A stretch of 64,000 bases of DNA from Chthoniobacterales bacterium (GTDB lineage Bacteria; Verrucomicrobiota; Verrucomicrobiia; Chthoniobacterales; UBA10450), in assembly GCA_035274845.1 (NCBI GenBank), contig DATENU010000016.1, positions 1 through 64,000 of the forward strand. Reading direction: 5' to 3'. Shown one piece after another: positions 16,784 to 25,376 of this stretch. The notes beneath the pieces are model-generated. The model had not been told where the DNA came from. It was given only the letters and a program-made list of their open reading frames with translations, and did no database searches. A program made the translations under genes and the position numbers. Each line of letters begins with the position of its first letter. The stretch's first letter is position 1.

Positions 16784-16804
16784 ATGCAAAAAAAAGACTG
16801 ACCC
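16784..16804 (+). repeat. RAYT-associated repeat, partial copy 4, at the RHS module breakpoint
   Basis: ATGCAAAAAAAAGACTGACC, then C. Homology between the orphan module and the full-length RHS gene stops at about 16778, and this repeat takes over, so it marks the exact breakpoint. Confidence 0.65.
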
Positions 16805-16827
16805 TCTCAGGATTCCCGCCTCGCCAT

Positions 16828-17238
16828 TTACTTATGCAGATTACTGAGGAAGTAATTCTGAATCATCCCGCCGGAATCGAACTCTACAACCAGATACCAT
16901 CCCGTCATCACCGCCGCAATATCCTCCGAAGGAGAAGGCGGGTTATCGACAAAAAACAGACATCCCTTTTCGACCGACTTGCCTTTAGCCGGAATGTTCG
17001 CGCTGAGACGTGTCCCAAAAAGAGAGTCAAAATCCCTTATAGAGCCACCCCGGTAAACGAGTCCCAAATCAATGGCTTCGATGCACAGCTGCATTCGCTC
17101 CTTTTCCGAAGACGCCAGTTTATATTTCGAGGCAAACTCATTCATGTCAGACTCCCCGCGTCTCGTCTCGCCAAAACAGTGCGACTCAAATGCTATCAGA
17201 AGTATCAGACACGAAGCGAACTGTTTCATAATCGTCAA
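16828..17238 (-). CDS. Candidate immunity protein for the full-length RHS
   Basis: The product is 136 aa with a signal peptide (MKQFASCLILLIAFESHCFG). ATG 17238 or 17229 could be used. It begins 3 bp after the RHS stop, so it is co-transcribed with it. The mature part of about 110 aa contains IDLGLVYRGGSIRDFDSLFG and a C-terminal TGWYLVVEFDSGGMIQNYF strand pair. I do not recognise a family. Immunity is inferred from position, size and the parallel layout of the other two RHS tips. Confidence 0.5.
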   Translation of the reverse strand: MTIMKQFASCLILLIAFESHCFGETRRGESDMNEFASKYKLASSEKERMQLCIEAIDLGLVYRGGSIRDFDSLFGTRLSANIPAKGKSVEKGCLFFVDNPPSPSEDIAAVMTGWYLVVEFDSGGMIQNYFLSNLHK

Positions 17239-17241
17239 TCC

Positions 17242-20200
17242 TCAATAGTCCCTGGGCGTAGAATACCACACAGTATGCCAATATGGAGATGGAGGCGGAG
17301 CCGGCGCTATTGTAGCGGTCTGAGGTCGAATAGGCGACGCTCCGTTATTCATCCAGGCATAACTGTGTGTGCTTGCAAAACTGGTCACATAATTGAAGTG
17401 ACCCCCCCGGCCTATAACAGACTTCAACGGAACTTCTCCTGTCTTCTTGTCTGGTGTCGGCTCACCCCTTGCCCATTCAGCTTGTTTTGCGAATACAAAG
17501 TTCGCTTTCCCGGCCCCCACATCTCGTTTGCGGGCTTGGTCCTCGGAAAGATAGGCTTTAGTTCCAGGAGCATCCTCAGGAAACTTCTGGTGCAGTCCTT
17601 GGTACTCCGAAGTTAATCCGATACATCCACGATCTAAATTCGCCTTGGCCTCATTTGAAAGGGGAGCCGAAGGGCTCATTTCTCGTTCCAAGTCGGATCT
17701 CGATATCGTCCTCGATGTTCCGTGTGAATCGAGCGATGCAAGGTTGTGTCCCGGATTCATGAATTCTCCAAACGAGCCTTGATAAACGTTCCCGCCATCG
17801 AAGAAACAACTTATTTTCCACTGAAAGGTTCTACTTAATTCACCGATTAGCTCTGACCGTAACCCCGTCGGATCGTTCTTGTTCACAGGGTCATTGTGGC
17901 AATACCGATAGAGGTTGTAGTCGCTGGCTGCAAACTCCACCGGATCGGGCTGGAGGAAGCGGCCCAGCTCGGGCTGATACATCCGAGCGCGGAAATCGTA
18001 GATCCGCATGTCGTTGATCCATTCCCGGCCGGTAAACAGAAACCGCGTTTTCAGGCTGCCGACTTTGCCTCCGCTCGCCGTGTAGAAATAAGGGAACCCA
18101 AACGCATCGTAGTCGTACTGCTGCTCGATTCCGCCGCTGGTGTTGCTCAGCAGAATGCAACTGCCCTGCGCGTCGTAATGATGGTTATACCAAACCCCGT
18201 TCACCTGACTCGCCACGATCTCATCAATCCGTCCCCCATGCACATAGACGCGATCCACGAACGGCGCCGCCGGCCCTTCCTGCACCAGGTCCGAGCCGTC
18301 GTAGTAAAAGAACGTGGCGCTGGTCGTGTTCGGATCGCCCGAAGCGCTCTTCCACCGCTTCACCAGTCGCCCCAGCGGATCATACCCAAACCACATCCAA
18401 TCGGTAATGAAGTAGGATTTGCCCCACATCTTGATCGGCTGGTTCAGCGCGTTATAACCCGCCGTGATATATCCATCCTGCATGAGCACTCCATTGGCCG
18501 CCCCCGGCGCACCCCACTCCCCGCCCACGTCGTCGTCGTAATTTGTCGTAGTCCCCCAGTGCCCCGGCTCCCCGGGCGGATGGCTGTTCTCCCAGCTGAA
18601 ATATTGATTGAGCCCGTTGTTCTTGCCCTGGAACAGCATCAGTCCCCGGCTCGCCACCTCGTTCCAACCCACCCGGTTCCCCATCCCGTCATAATAGAAA
18701 TGATCGCCCCGCGCCGGAGTTCCCGGATTCTCCGTCTCAGGATTTTCCGCCCGATACCACGCTCTCTCCAGTTGCCCGTCGTCATAGTACTTGTAACGGT
18801 TTCCCCGCCCGTTCTCCATCGGGTTGTGAGTGGCGTCGAACCCCCGCTTCCAAGCCACGATTCGATCCCGGTTGTCCCGCCAATACTCTCGAAAAGCGAG
18901 ATCGTATGCCGTCGGATTCAATACGTCGACCTCCTTCCTGTGCCGGACCGAGCTGATCATTCCTCGTCCATCATACTCATAGCTGGTCGTGACGTTATTG
19001 GTCCGGGCCTGATAATGCACTCTGCCGTCCGGCCAATAAACGTAGCTGGTGGCCCCGACACCCCAGCCCACGCTCTGGAGTTGCCCCCGCGCCGTGTAAA
19101 AGCGATCCACCAGCGTTCCATTGGGATAGGTAATTCGCGACACTTCCCCGCTGGGATACCGGCAATAGCGAACTTCATTCGATCCGCCGCTTCCCGCCAC
19201 GGTCGTGCGTTCCGTCCGCACCCCTCCGGCTTCGTCATACGTGTACTCGATGAGGGAAAATTTGTTCGAAATGTTTGTCATCCGCCCCGCGTTGTCCCAG
19301 TTCTGCACGATCGCCGAAGTGGCGGGGTCTGGGTTATTGTGGATGTCGAACCAGGAATGGTGCAACTCCCGTCCCCGGGCGTCGTAAAGATCGACAATTT
19401 TCGTCTGGCCGCGCCGCGTCTTGTAGGTTTTCAGCTGTCCGAATTCATACGTGCTCACTTCGGTGCTGGTGTCGGGGAACGTTGTTTTGGTCAGTCGGCC
19501 CAAACCGTCGTAGTCGAAATTGGTCAATTGCGGGTCTCCACCGCCGGGTTGCCGAAAAGTCGTGACCGTATCGAGCTTTTTCATCGGCCCCCACTGGTAG
19601 GTCAGATCGGTCCGTTGTTCCAGTTCGTCGAAGAACTGCCCCGGCTGGCCAAAGGCATCGTAGTTTTCCCAATGTTGTGTTTTCAGGTCGGGGAAGGTCA
19701 CCCTCATCTTGTTTCCCGCCACGTCGTATTGGAACCGGGTGACTGGAAAATCCGGCTGGTCCTCCCGCTTCGGCTCTGTCGTCGTCTCCAGCCGGTTGCG
19801 GACGTCGTACCCGTACGTGGTCACGCGTCCGCGCGGATCGGTCGACGTCTTCTTCTGGCCATTTTCATCGTAAGTAATCCGGTGCGTCTCGGTGTCATCG
19901 CCCGGGTGCAAGATCCCCAGCGCTTCGGTGGGTAATTGAATCAGACCCGTTTGCTCTGAGAGAATCCGGTTGTTGACGTCGAAGGTCCGCGAGGTCGCAC
20001 GGCGCCGGCCCGTGGCGTCAAAGGCGGGCTCGATCTGGATGCGCCATTCCTTCGAAGTATGGGCGAAGGCGGAACGAGTCGGCTGGGTGTCGCCTTCAAT
20101 CACCCGATCATAAATCCAGTCCGTCCGGCGGACCTGGACGCCATTGCACTCCGTGCTGGAACCGACCTGCTCCGTGGCGGACAGGCAGCGCCGGTAGATA

Positions 20201-22329
20201 TCAAAGATGAAATCCTTCCGGTGTCCCACCTCGTTGATAACGGCGGTGCGATTGCCGTACTTGTCGTACTCGTAGCGGACGGTTGGATGCGACACGCCGC
20301 CGTCGGTAGAAGGGTATTCTTCGCTGATCACCTGTTGCCGGCCGTTGTAAGTCTTTGTGACCGTAAATGTGCCGTTGGCCCGGGCCCGGCCGTCAGTCAC
20401 GGTCGCCACCAGATCGGTCCATTCCGGGTGATTATTCGTGCGGCCATAGTAGGTGTAGAACGTGTAGTCCGGGCCTGAACCCGTCGGATTGTCGACGGAG
20501 TTGTATTCCTTCTGGAGCCGGTGATACGCGTCGTACTCATAATGCTGAACGGCGCCGCTGGGCAACGTATGGGTTTCGACCTGGTTCCACAGATTGTAAG
20601 TAAAACTTTCCACCGCGGCTGGATTTCCCTGGGCCGGGCCGTTGTAGTAGGAAATCTGTGTCACCCGCCGGCGCGAATCCCGCGTGTAAGTGGTGGCTTT
20701 CCCAAATTCGTTCTTCTGGAAGAGCCAATGATTGTAATCGTTATTCATGCAGGTGGCGTCGAGGGTCGCCGTGCCGATAACGTTAATCCGGTCATAGGTG
20801 CAACTGCCGCCCCCCTCATAATCAATCCGGCCCGGCTGGCCGCTGTCGTCCCCGGTCGTGGAGTACTGCCAGGTGCGGTTATTTCGTCCATCCCAAATCT
20901 GAGCCGGCTGGCCGTCGCCATTATAGTTTTGCCTGTCGCAAGGGACCCCGGGCGCACAGTTCTCGCCCTGGGGATCTGGCAGGTACCCCTGAGTGAAATC
21001 GGTCATCTTGCCCAGTTGATAGCTGCGGCAATTCAGCGTCGTGCCCGCGCCCCGCCCGAAATAAAATTTACGCTGACCGCCCAGGCCATTTGATTCCAAA
21101 CGCTGGCCGGTAAGACAGTTCAGGGTAAATCCTGATACCACGACGGCGCCTCTATCGCTTTTTTCCGCCGCGATGGCATATGGTTGGGCTGGAACAAAAT
21201 CGTGATAGAACTCCGGCTGCCCGGTCGGAGGCGGGGGCGGAGACGGGCATGCCATTGCCCGGTAGTCATAACTGATCTTTGTCATGGGCCCGGCAAAATG
21301 CGGATCATCCGCGCGCTTCAGCACAGGGAAGGGAGCGCCTTCTCCCGTCAGTATGGAGCACGGCTCGGTCCCAGCTCCATAACAGTTCCCGTAGGTGTAG
21401 AACGCGGTGGCCGTTTGGCCTGGCATCGGGTCGTTTTCATAAGTCACCGTCGCCAGCACGAAAAAGCCGCTCGCCATGGTATAGGCGTAGGTTACGTGCT
21501 GGGTGCCGGCGGTATTGCCCGTGTCGACACCCGAAATTGCCCAGCCCCCACCGGGGTAAAAGTCCCAATGCAGATACAGGGATCGGCCGCCATCCTGGTC
21601 CACGTGATCGAGATGTCCATTCGCGTCGTAATGAAGGGTGGTGCGAAAACCGTGCGGGTCGTACACCTCGGTTGCATTATAGACTCCCGGCCCGCCAGTG
21701 AAATGAACCGAACCCCCGTCCGCGCGGGCCAGCCAGAAGTCCGAGCCGTCGGGGGCCATTTTGGTGATGTGGTCATGAACGCCAAGCCCGCCGTTGGGCC
21801 AGGCCGCCGTGATCTCTGCCCCCGAATAAGGCGGACCGTAAGGCGAACTGGATCCAGGATGCCCGCTACAGTTCCACGATGCAGGTTCGCAGCGAATAAC
21901 CTGGTACTTCGAAGTATGGCCATCCGGGAACGTAATGGTAATAGACGTTTTTCGGACGGGAGTCTCATGGTCTGTGCCCGGGATCGGCACCCCGCCTTCC
22001 TGGCCTTCGACCGCGGTCCATTTCCAGGAATGCGACCAACCGGACATGCCGAAGTCCAGGGGCCAATCGGCATCATCGTTGTCATAATCATTGTGGGTCG
22101 AATTCCAGTAGCGGGTGAAATCGAGCCCATATTCGCCCAAGGCGCCGGGAACGTGGAGATCGTTTACTACTCGGGTGGCGTTGCCGCTATGAGCGTCATA
22201 ACTGCCTCCGGTTTCAATCTGCCCTTTGAGCGCTCCCGCATTTCCCGATGGATTGTCCTCGGCGGTCAGCACATTTTGACTCACGACGAAGACGCTCAAC
22301 ATCAAAGCAAGACCAAATTGGGCTCTCAT
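17242..22329 (-). CDS. Full-length RHS/YD-repeat protein with C-terminal toxin tip
   Basis: The product is 1695 aa. A signal peptide (about residues 1-23) is followed by a long YD-repeat shell with dozens of YDxxGNR- and YEYDxxGR-type units (for example YDVRNRLETT, YDYDAFGFPY) and the RHS core ending DPTGLR near residue 1490. The last 205 residues are the variable tip. They contain a lone cysteine in DRGCIGLTSEYQGLH (about Cys1569), then FVFAKQAEW, and a His in RGGHFNYV (about 1644). A Cys/His hydrolase or transferase is possible but not established. RHS shells encapsulate a toxin that is cut off and delivered to competitors. Its start overlaps the upstream secreted protein gene by 4 bp, and a candidate immunity gene follows 3 bp after the stop. 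Confidence 0.9.
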   Translation of the reverse strand: MRAQFGLALMLSVFVVSQNVLTAEDNPSGNAGALKGQIETGGSYDAHSGNATRVVNDLHVPGALGEYGLDFTRYWNSTHNDYDNDDADWPLDFGMSGWSHSWKWTAVEGQEGGVPIPGTDHETPVRKTSITITFPDGHTSKYQVIRCEPASWNCSGHPGSSSPYGPPYSGAEITAAWPNGGLGVHDHITKMAPDGSDFWLARADGGSVHFTGGPGVYNATEVYDPHGFRTTLHYDANGHLDHVDQDGGRSLYLHWDFYPGGGWAISGVDTGNTAGTQHVTYAYTMASGFFVLATVTYENDPMPGQTATAFYTYGNCYGAGTEPCSILTGEGAPFPVLKRADDPHFAGPMTKISYDYRAMACPSPPPPPTGQPEFYHDFVPAQPYAIAAEKSDRGAVVVSGFTLNCLTGQRLESNGLGGQRKFYFGRGAGTTLNCRSYQLGKMTDFTQGYLPDPQGENCAPGVPCDRQNYNGDGQPAQIWDGRNNRTWQYSTTGDDSGQPGRIDYEGGGSCTYDRINVIGTATLDATCMNNDYNHWLFQKNEFGKATTYTRDSRRRVTQISYYNGPAQGNPAAVESFTYNLWNQVETHTLPSGAVQHYEYDAYHRLQKEYNSVDNPTGSGPDYTFYTYYGRTNNHPEWTDLVATVTDGRARANGTFTVTKTYNGRQQVISEEYPSTDGGVSHPTVRYEYDKYGNRTAVINEVGHRKDFIFDIYRRCLSATEQVGSSTECNGVQVRRTDWIYDRVIEGDTQPTRSAFAHTSKEWRIQIEPAFDATGRRRATSRTFDVNNRILSEQTGLIQLPTEALGILHPGDDTETHRITYDENGQKKTSTDPRGRVTTYGYDVRNRLETTTEPKREDQPDFPVTRFQYDVAGNKMRVTFPDLKTQHWENYDAFGQPGQFFDELEQRTDLTYQWGPMKKLDTVTTFRQPGGGDPQLTNFDYDGLGRLTKTTFPDTSTEVSTYEFGQLKTYKTRRGQTKIVDLYDARGRELHHSWFDIHNNPDPATSAIVQNWDNAGRMTNISNKFSLIEYTYDEAGGVRTERTTVAGSGGSNEVRYCRYPSGEVSRITYPNGTLVDRFYTARGQLQSVGWGVGATSYVYWPDGRVHYQARTNNVTTSYEYDGRGMISSVRHRKEVDVLNPTAYDLAFREYWRDNRDRIVAWKRGFDATHNPMENGRGNRYKYYDDGQLERAWYRAENPETENPGTPARGDHFYYDGMGNRVGWNEVASRGLMLFQGKNNGLNQYFSWENSHPPGEPGHWGTTTNYDDDVGGEWGAPGAANGVLMQDGYITAGYNALNQPIKMWGKSYFITDWMWFGYDPLGRLVKRWKSASGDPNTTSATFFYYDGSDLVQEGPAAPFVDRVYVHGGRIDEIVASQVNGVWYNHHYDAQGSCILLSNTSGGIEQQYDYDAFGFPYFYTASGGKVGSLKTRFLFTGREWINDMRIYDFRARMYQPELGRFLQPDPVEFAASDYNLYRYCHNDPVNKNDPTGLRSELIGELSRTFQWKISCFFDGGNVYQGSFGEFMNPGHNLASLDSHGTSRTISRSDLEREMSPSAPLSNEAKANLDRGCIGLTSEYQGLHQKFPEDAPGTKAYLSEDQARKRDVGAGKANFVFAKQAEWARGEPTPDKKTGEVPLKSVIGRGGHFNYVTSFASTHSYAWMNNGASPIRPQTATIAPAPPPSPYWHTVWYSTPRDY

Positions 22330-23015
22330 GGCAGGCTTGCCCCTTCCATTTCTTCCACTTTCTCGAGCGACGCGCGCACCACCGGCAGGACCGTCTTGAT
22401 TCCCTCGCAGTAAAAAATGATGTGGCTCCGCGTGAAATCTTCAGGGACCTGCGCGAGGAAGAGGCATTCGCCGGTTCCTGAAATGGTCATCTGCGACATC
22501 GGAGGATTGAGCGTGATCCCCCGGCTCGGCTTGACGTAAACCGTCTTACCGGCCGCAGCCGGGTCGAATTGGACGCGCAACCATACCGGCTCGGTGCCCG
22601 TCACATAGGCCACGTCCAACTTGTTGAATTGGCGCGGCGGGACTTGCGGCGACTCCGAGCCGGCGCGCCACACTTCAACACTAGGCTGAGCCAAAACCAA
22701 TTCCGCCGGGTCAGGTGCTGGAAGCGGAATTTCAGTCACCGGCGGCGGCGGCGGAGCGATTGGCGTTTCCAATTGTTCTGGCGGAATGACTGCCTCCACA
22801 CTCCCGCCGCTTATGTCGTCCCCGCCCTTGGGCGTGAGCGATTCCCACTGCAGTTGCGGCGGTGGCGGCAATGTGTCCGGGTCAGGCGGATCCGGCGGGA
22901 GAATCGCGGGGGGGGAAAGCGGCGGAATCAGCGGTTCCTGACCCAGCACATGTTCAGGCCATAGGAAAAGAAAGATCGCAAAGAGAAAGAAACCGGAGTG
23001 AATGAGTTTTGTCAT
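22326..23015 (-). CDS. Secreted Pro-rich protein co-encoded with RHS
   Basis: The product is 229 aa from ATG 23015 (MTKLIHSGFFLFAIFLFLW); a TTG at 23042 with AGGAT in front is an alternative start. A signal peptide ends near VLGQ. Residues about 30-100 are Pro-rich and low complexity. The C-terminal 120 aa look folded (DVAYVTGTEPVWLRVQFDP, KTVYVKPSRGITLNPP) and have an Ig-like strand pattern. It overlaps the RHS start by 4 bp (ATGA), implying coupled translation and a shared job, perhaps anchoring or exporting the RHS protein. No family recognised. Confidence 0.65.
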   Translation of the reverse strand: MTKLIHSGFFLFAIFLFLWPEHVLGQEPLIPPLSPPAILPPDPPDPDTLPPPPQLQWESLTPKGGDDISGGSVEAVIPPEQLETPIAPPPPPVTEIPLPAPDPAELVLAQPSVEVWRAGSESPQVPPRQFNKLDVAYVTGTEPVWLRVQFDPAAAGKTVYVKPSRGITLNPPMSQMTISGTGECLFLAQVPEDFTRSHIIFYCEGIKTVLPVVRASLEKVEEMEGASLP

Positions 23016-23292
23016 AGGAGTCACCGATTGGTTGGGTTGCAATTATCCTGAGGGGTGACTCGGGGGAGACCGATTGGCGGAGGGGCAATTGAGCCGGCCC
23101 GATGAAGGGCAACATCAATCTAAAGCCAGAACTAATCCCGGGGGCGGGAGGGTTCATGGCGGCGAGTTAGACAGATTCAAAGAGACGGCTGCAAGCCTTT
23201 TCGATTAGTTCGAGGAGATATCGCGTTCAAGGCAACCACGTCGAGGCCATCAAAGGGCGTTGCATGTCCGCTCAATGCTCGTGATTTCGGCC

Positions 23293-25143
23293 CTAACGAG
23301 TGGCCGTGGGGGATGGCGTCGCAGTTTTTTTCCTGGTGGCGATCCACGCCTTGACCTTGGTCTCGAGGACGTCGAGCGGGACGGCGCCCGAGAGCAGCAC
23401 GGCATCGTGAAACTCGCGCACGTCAAAAGATTCGCCGATCTCCTGCCGGGCCAGATTCCGCAGCTCTTTGATCTTTAGTTCGCCGATTTTGTAGGCGAGA
23501 GCCTGGCCGGGCATCGAGATGTAACGGTCGATCTCGTTGACGATGTCGTTCTCGGCCTTGGGCGCATTGTCCATGAAGTAGTTGATCGCCCGCTGGCGAT
23601 CCCATTTCATGTGATGCATTCCGGTATCGACGACGAGGCGGACAGCGCGCCACATTTCGTAAGTAAGCTGGCCGAACTTCGAATAGGGATCGTCATACAG
23701 TCCCATGTCCTGACCAAGCGATTCGGCGTACAGGCCCCAGCCCTCCACGAAAGCAGTGTAGCCGCCGTAACGCCGGAATTTTGGGATATCGCCGAGCTCC
23801 TGGGCGAGGGCGATTTGCAGGTGATGTCCCGGAACGGATTCGTGGAGGGAGAGCGCCATCATCTCCCATTTTGGCCGCGTCTCGGGTTTGTAGAGATTAA
23901 CGAAATAAAGCCCCGCTCGCGAGCCATCCGCCGCGGGCTGGTTGTAATAGGCGGTTGTCGTATCCGGCGCGATCTTATCAGGAATGGGCGTCACGCCGTA
24001 GGGAGTGCGTGGAAGCGTCTTGGAAACCTTGACCAGGTTCGGATCGATGCGCTTCGCCAGCGCCCGATACGCCTCCAGCAATTCATCCGGGGTCTTGTAA
24101 AAAAACTGCGGATCGGTTCGCAGCTTGGTGAAGAATTCCGGCAGCGTTCCTTTGAATCCCACCTTCTCCTTGATCGCCTCCATCTCGGCTTTGATCCGGG
24201 CCACTTCGGAGAGTCCTTTCTCGTGAATCTGCTCCGGGGTCAGGGCAGTCGTGGTGTGGCGTCGCGCGAGAAAGGCATAGAACTCGGCGCCCTGCGGCAT
24301 TTGCCAGACTCCGACCTGGTCGAAGGCCGCGGGCAGATATTCATCGACGAAATATTTTTTGAGCTTTTGAAACGAAGGCAGCACGTCCGAGGTGATTGCG
24401 GCCTGGGCTGCTTTCACCAGGCGCTCGCGATCCGCGGGTGAAATCTCGTCCGGGAACTTTTTGAACGGCTTGAAAAAGGGGCTCTCCTCCGGCTTTGAGA
24501 CAAGCTGCTTGTCGATCTGGGCCGGGACTCGTTCCAACACGATCTTGGGCCAGATGACGTGACTGCGCGCTCCTTCCCGCATGAGCGCGATGTTCTGGTC
24601 CATCAAACCGGAAAAGGCTTTCAGCCGCGCGATCCAATCTTCGTAATCCTTGACCGTCTCAAAACGGAGCCGGTCGCCGAGCTCGTCCAGGGTCTGGATG
24701 CCACCGCGCTGATTGATGGGCATCAAATAGGTCTTGAACTTGAAGCCTTCGATGTCGGTCTCGAGGTCTTTTTGGAAGAGGTCGTAATTCAGCTGATCCG
24801 CGGCGGAGAGTTTTGCGCGATCGAATTTCTTTAGGCGCGTCAGGGTGTCGGCGGCATGTTCTTCCCGCTTTCGGATCGCCTCGAGATTCTGGTCGCCCCA
24901 GCGATCGTTCCACCGGCGATCGCCCATCGACGAAGCGCGCGCCGGACTTTGCTCCATCTCGTAGTTCCACTCCGCTTCAAAAAAGACGTTAAGCGATTTA
25001 GCCGCCTCGGCGTGGTCGTTGTTGCTTTGCGCGCCGGCGGCCTGGCAAAGTTGCAACCCAGCGCAGGCGACGGGCGTGATGAGAAGTTTGGTCAAGTGCA
25101 CGGAAGTTTTGGTTTGAATCGCATGCCACGGCGAGCGCGGCAT
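23293..25143 (-). CDS. DUF885 putative metallopeptidase, exported
   Basis: The product is 616 aa from ATG 25143; the frame is open to 25359 but the upstream part is Arg-rich and non-coding in look. A hydrophobic N-terminus (LLITPVACAGLQLCQAAGA) suggests export. The DUF885 body has the zinc-type motif LHESVPGHHLQIALAQEL (HExxxGHH, about residues 430-447) and downstream GGYTAFVEGWGLYAE with the likely third ligand Glu, then DPYSKFGQLTYEMWRAVRLV. These proteins are presumed zinc peptidases of gluzincin type; substrates are unknown. It stands alone, with 250 bp and 233 bp on its two sides that hold nothing recognisable. Confidence 0.82.
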   Translation of the reverse strand: MPRSPWHAIQTKTSVHLTKLLITPVACAGLQLCQAAGAQSNNDHAEAAKSLNVFFEAEWNYEMEQSPARASSMGDRRWNDRWGDQNLEAIRKREEHAADTLTRLKKFDRAKLSAADQLNYDLFQKDLETDIEGFKFKTYLMPINQRGGIQTLDELGDRLRFETVKDYEDWIARLKAFSGLMDQNIALMREGARSHVIWPKIVLERVPAQIDKQLVSKPEESPFFKPFKKFPDEISPADRERLVKAAQAAITSDVLPSFQKLKKYFVDEYLPAAFDQVGVWQMPQGAEFYAFLARRHTTTALTPEQIHEKGLSEVARIKAEMEAIKEKVGFKGTLPEFFTKLRTDPQFFYKTPDELLEAYRALAKRIDPNLVKVSKTLPRTPYGVTPIPDKIAPDTTTAYYNQPAADGSRAGLYFVNLYKPETRPKWEMMALSLHESVPGHHLQIALAQELGDIPKFRRYGGYTAFVEGWGLYAESLGQDMGLYDDPYSKFGQLTYEMWRAVRLVVDTGMHHMKWDRQRAINYFMDNAPKAENDIVNEIDRYISMPGQALAYKIGELKIKELRNLARQEIGESFDVREFHDAVLLSGAVPLDVLETKVKAWIATRKKTATPSPTATR

Positions 25144-25376
25144 TATTAGTACGACATCAAGAAAAGAACAATCAGCAATGAAATTCTTTCGAGACGAATC
25201 TCCGCTGCCTGATCGCCGTCGCTTTGACCTGCGCCTTGCAACAAGTCGCGCACGAACTGACTCTGACCCGGAACACCCGCGCTGCCAATCGGAACGGGTG
25301 TTGAGCGCAGCTACATGGAGCCCTGTTCTCGGCGGCCGCGTAATCTGGCCGCAGATCACCGACTAGAGAGACGGAC

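Noticed and set aside
17896..19935. 679-aa plus-strand open frame
   Set aside because: Antisense to the RHS gene; His/Arg/Pro/Val-rich with no domain, an artefact of the repetitive GC-rich coding strand. The same applies to 20521-21093 and 21184-22413.
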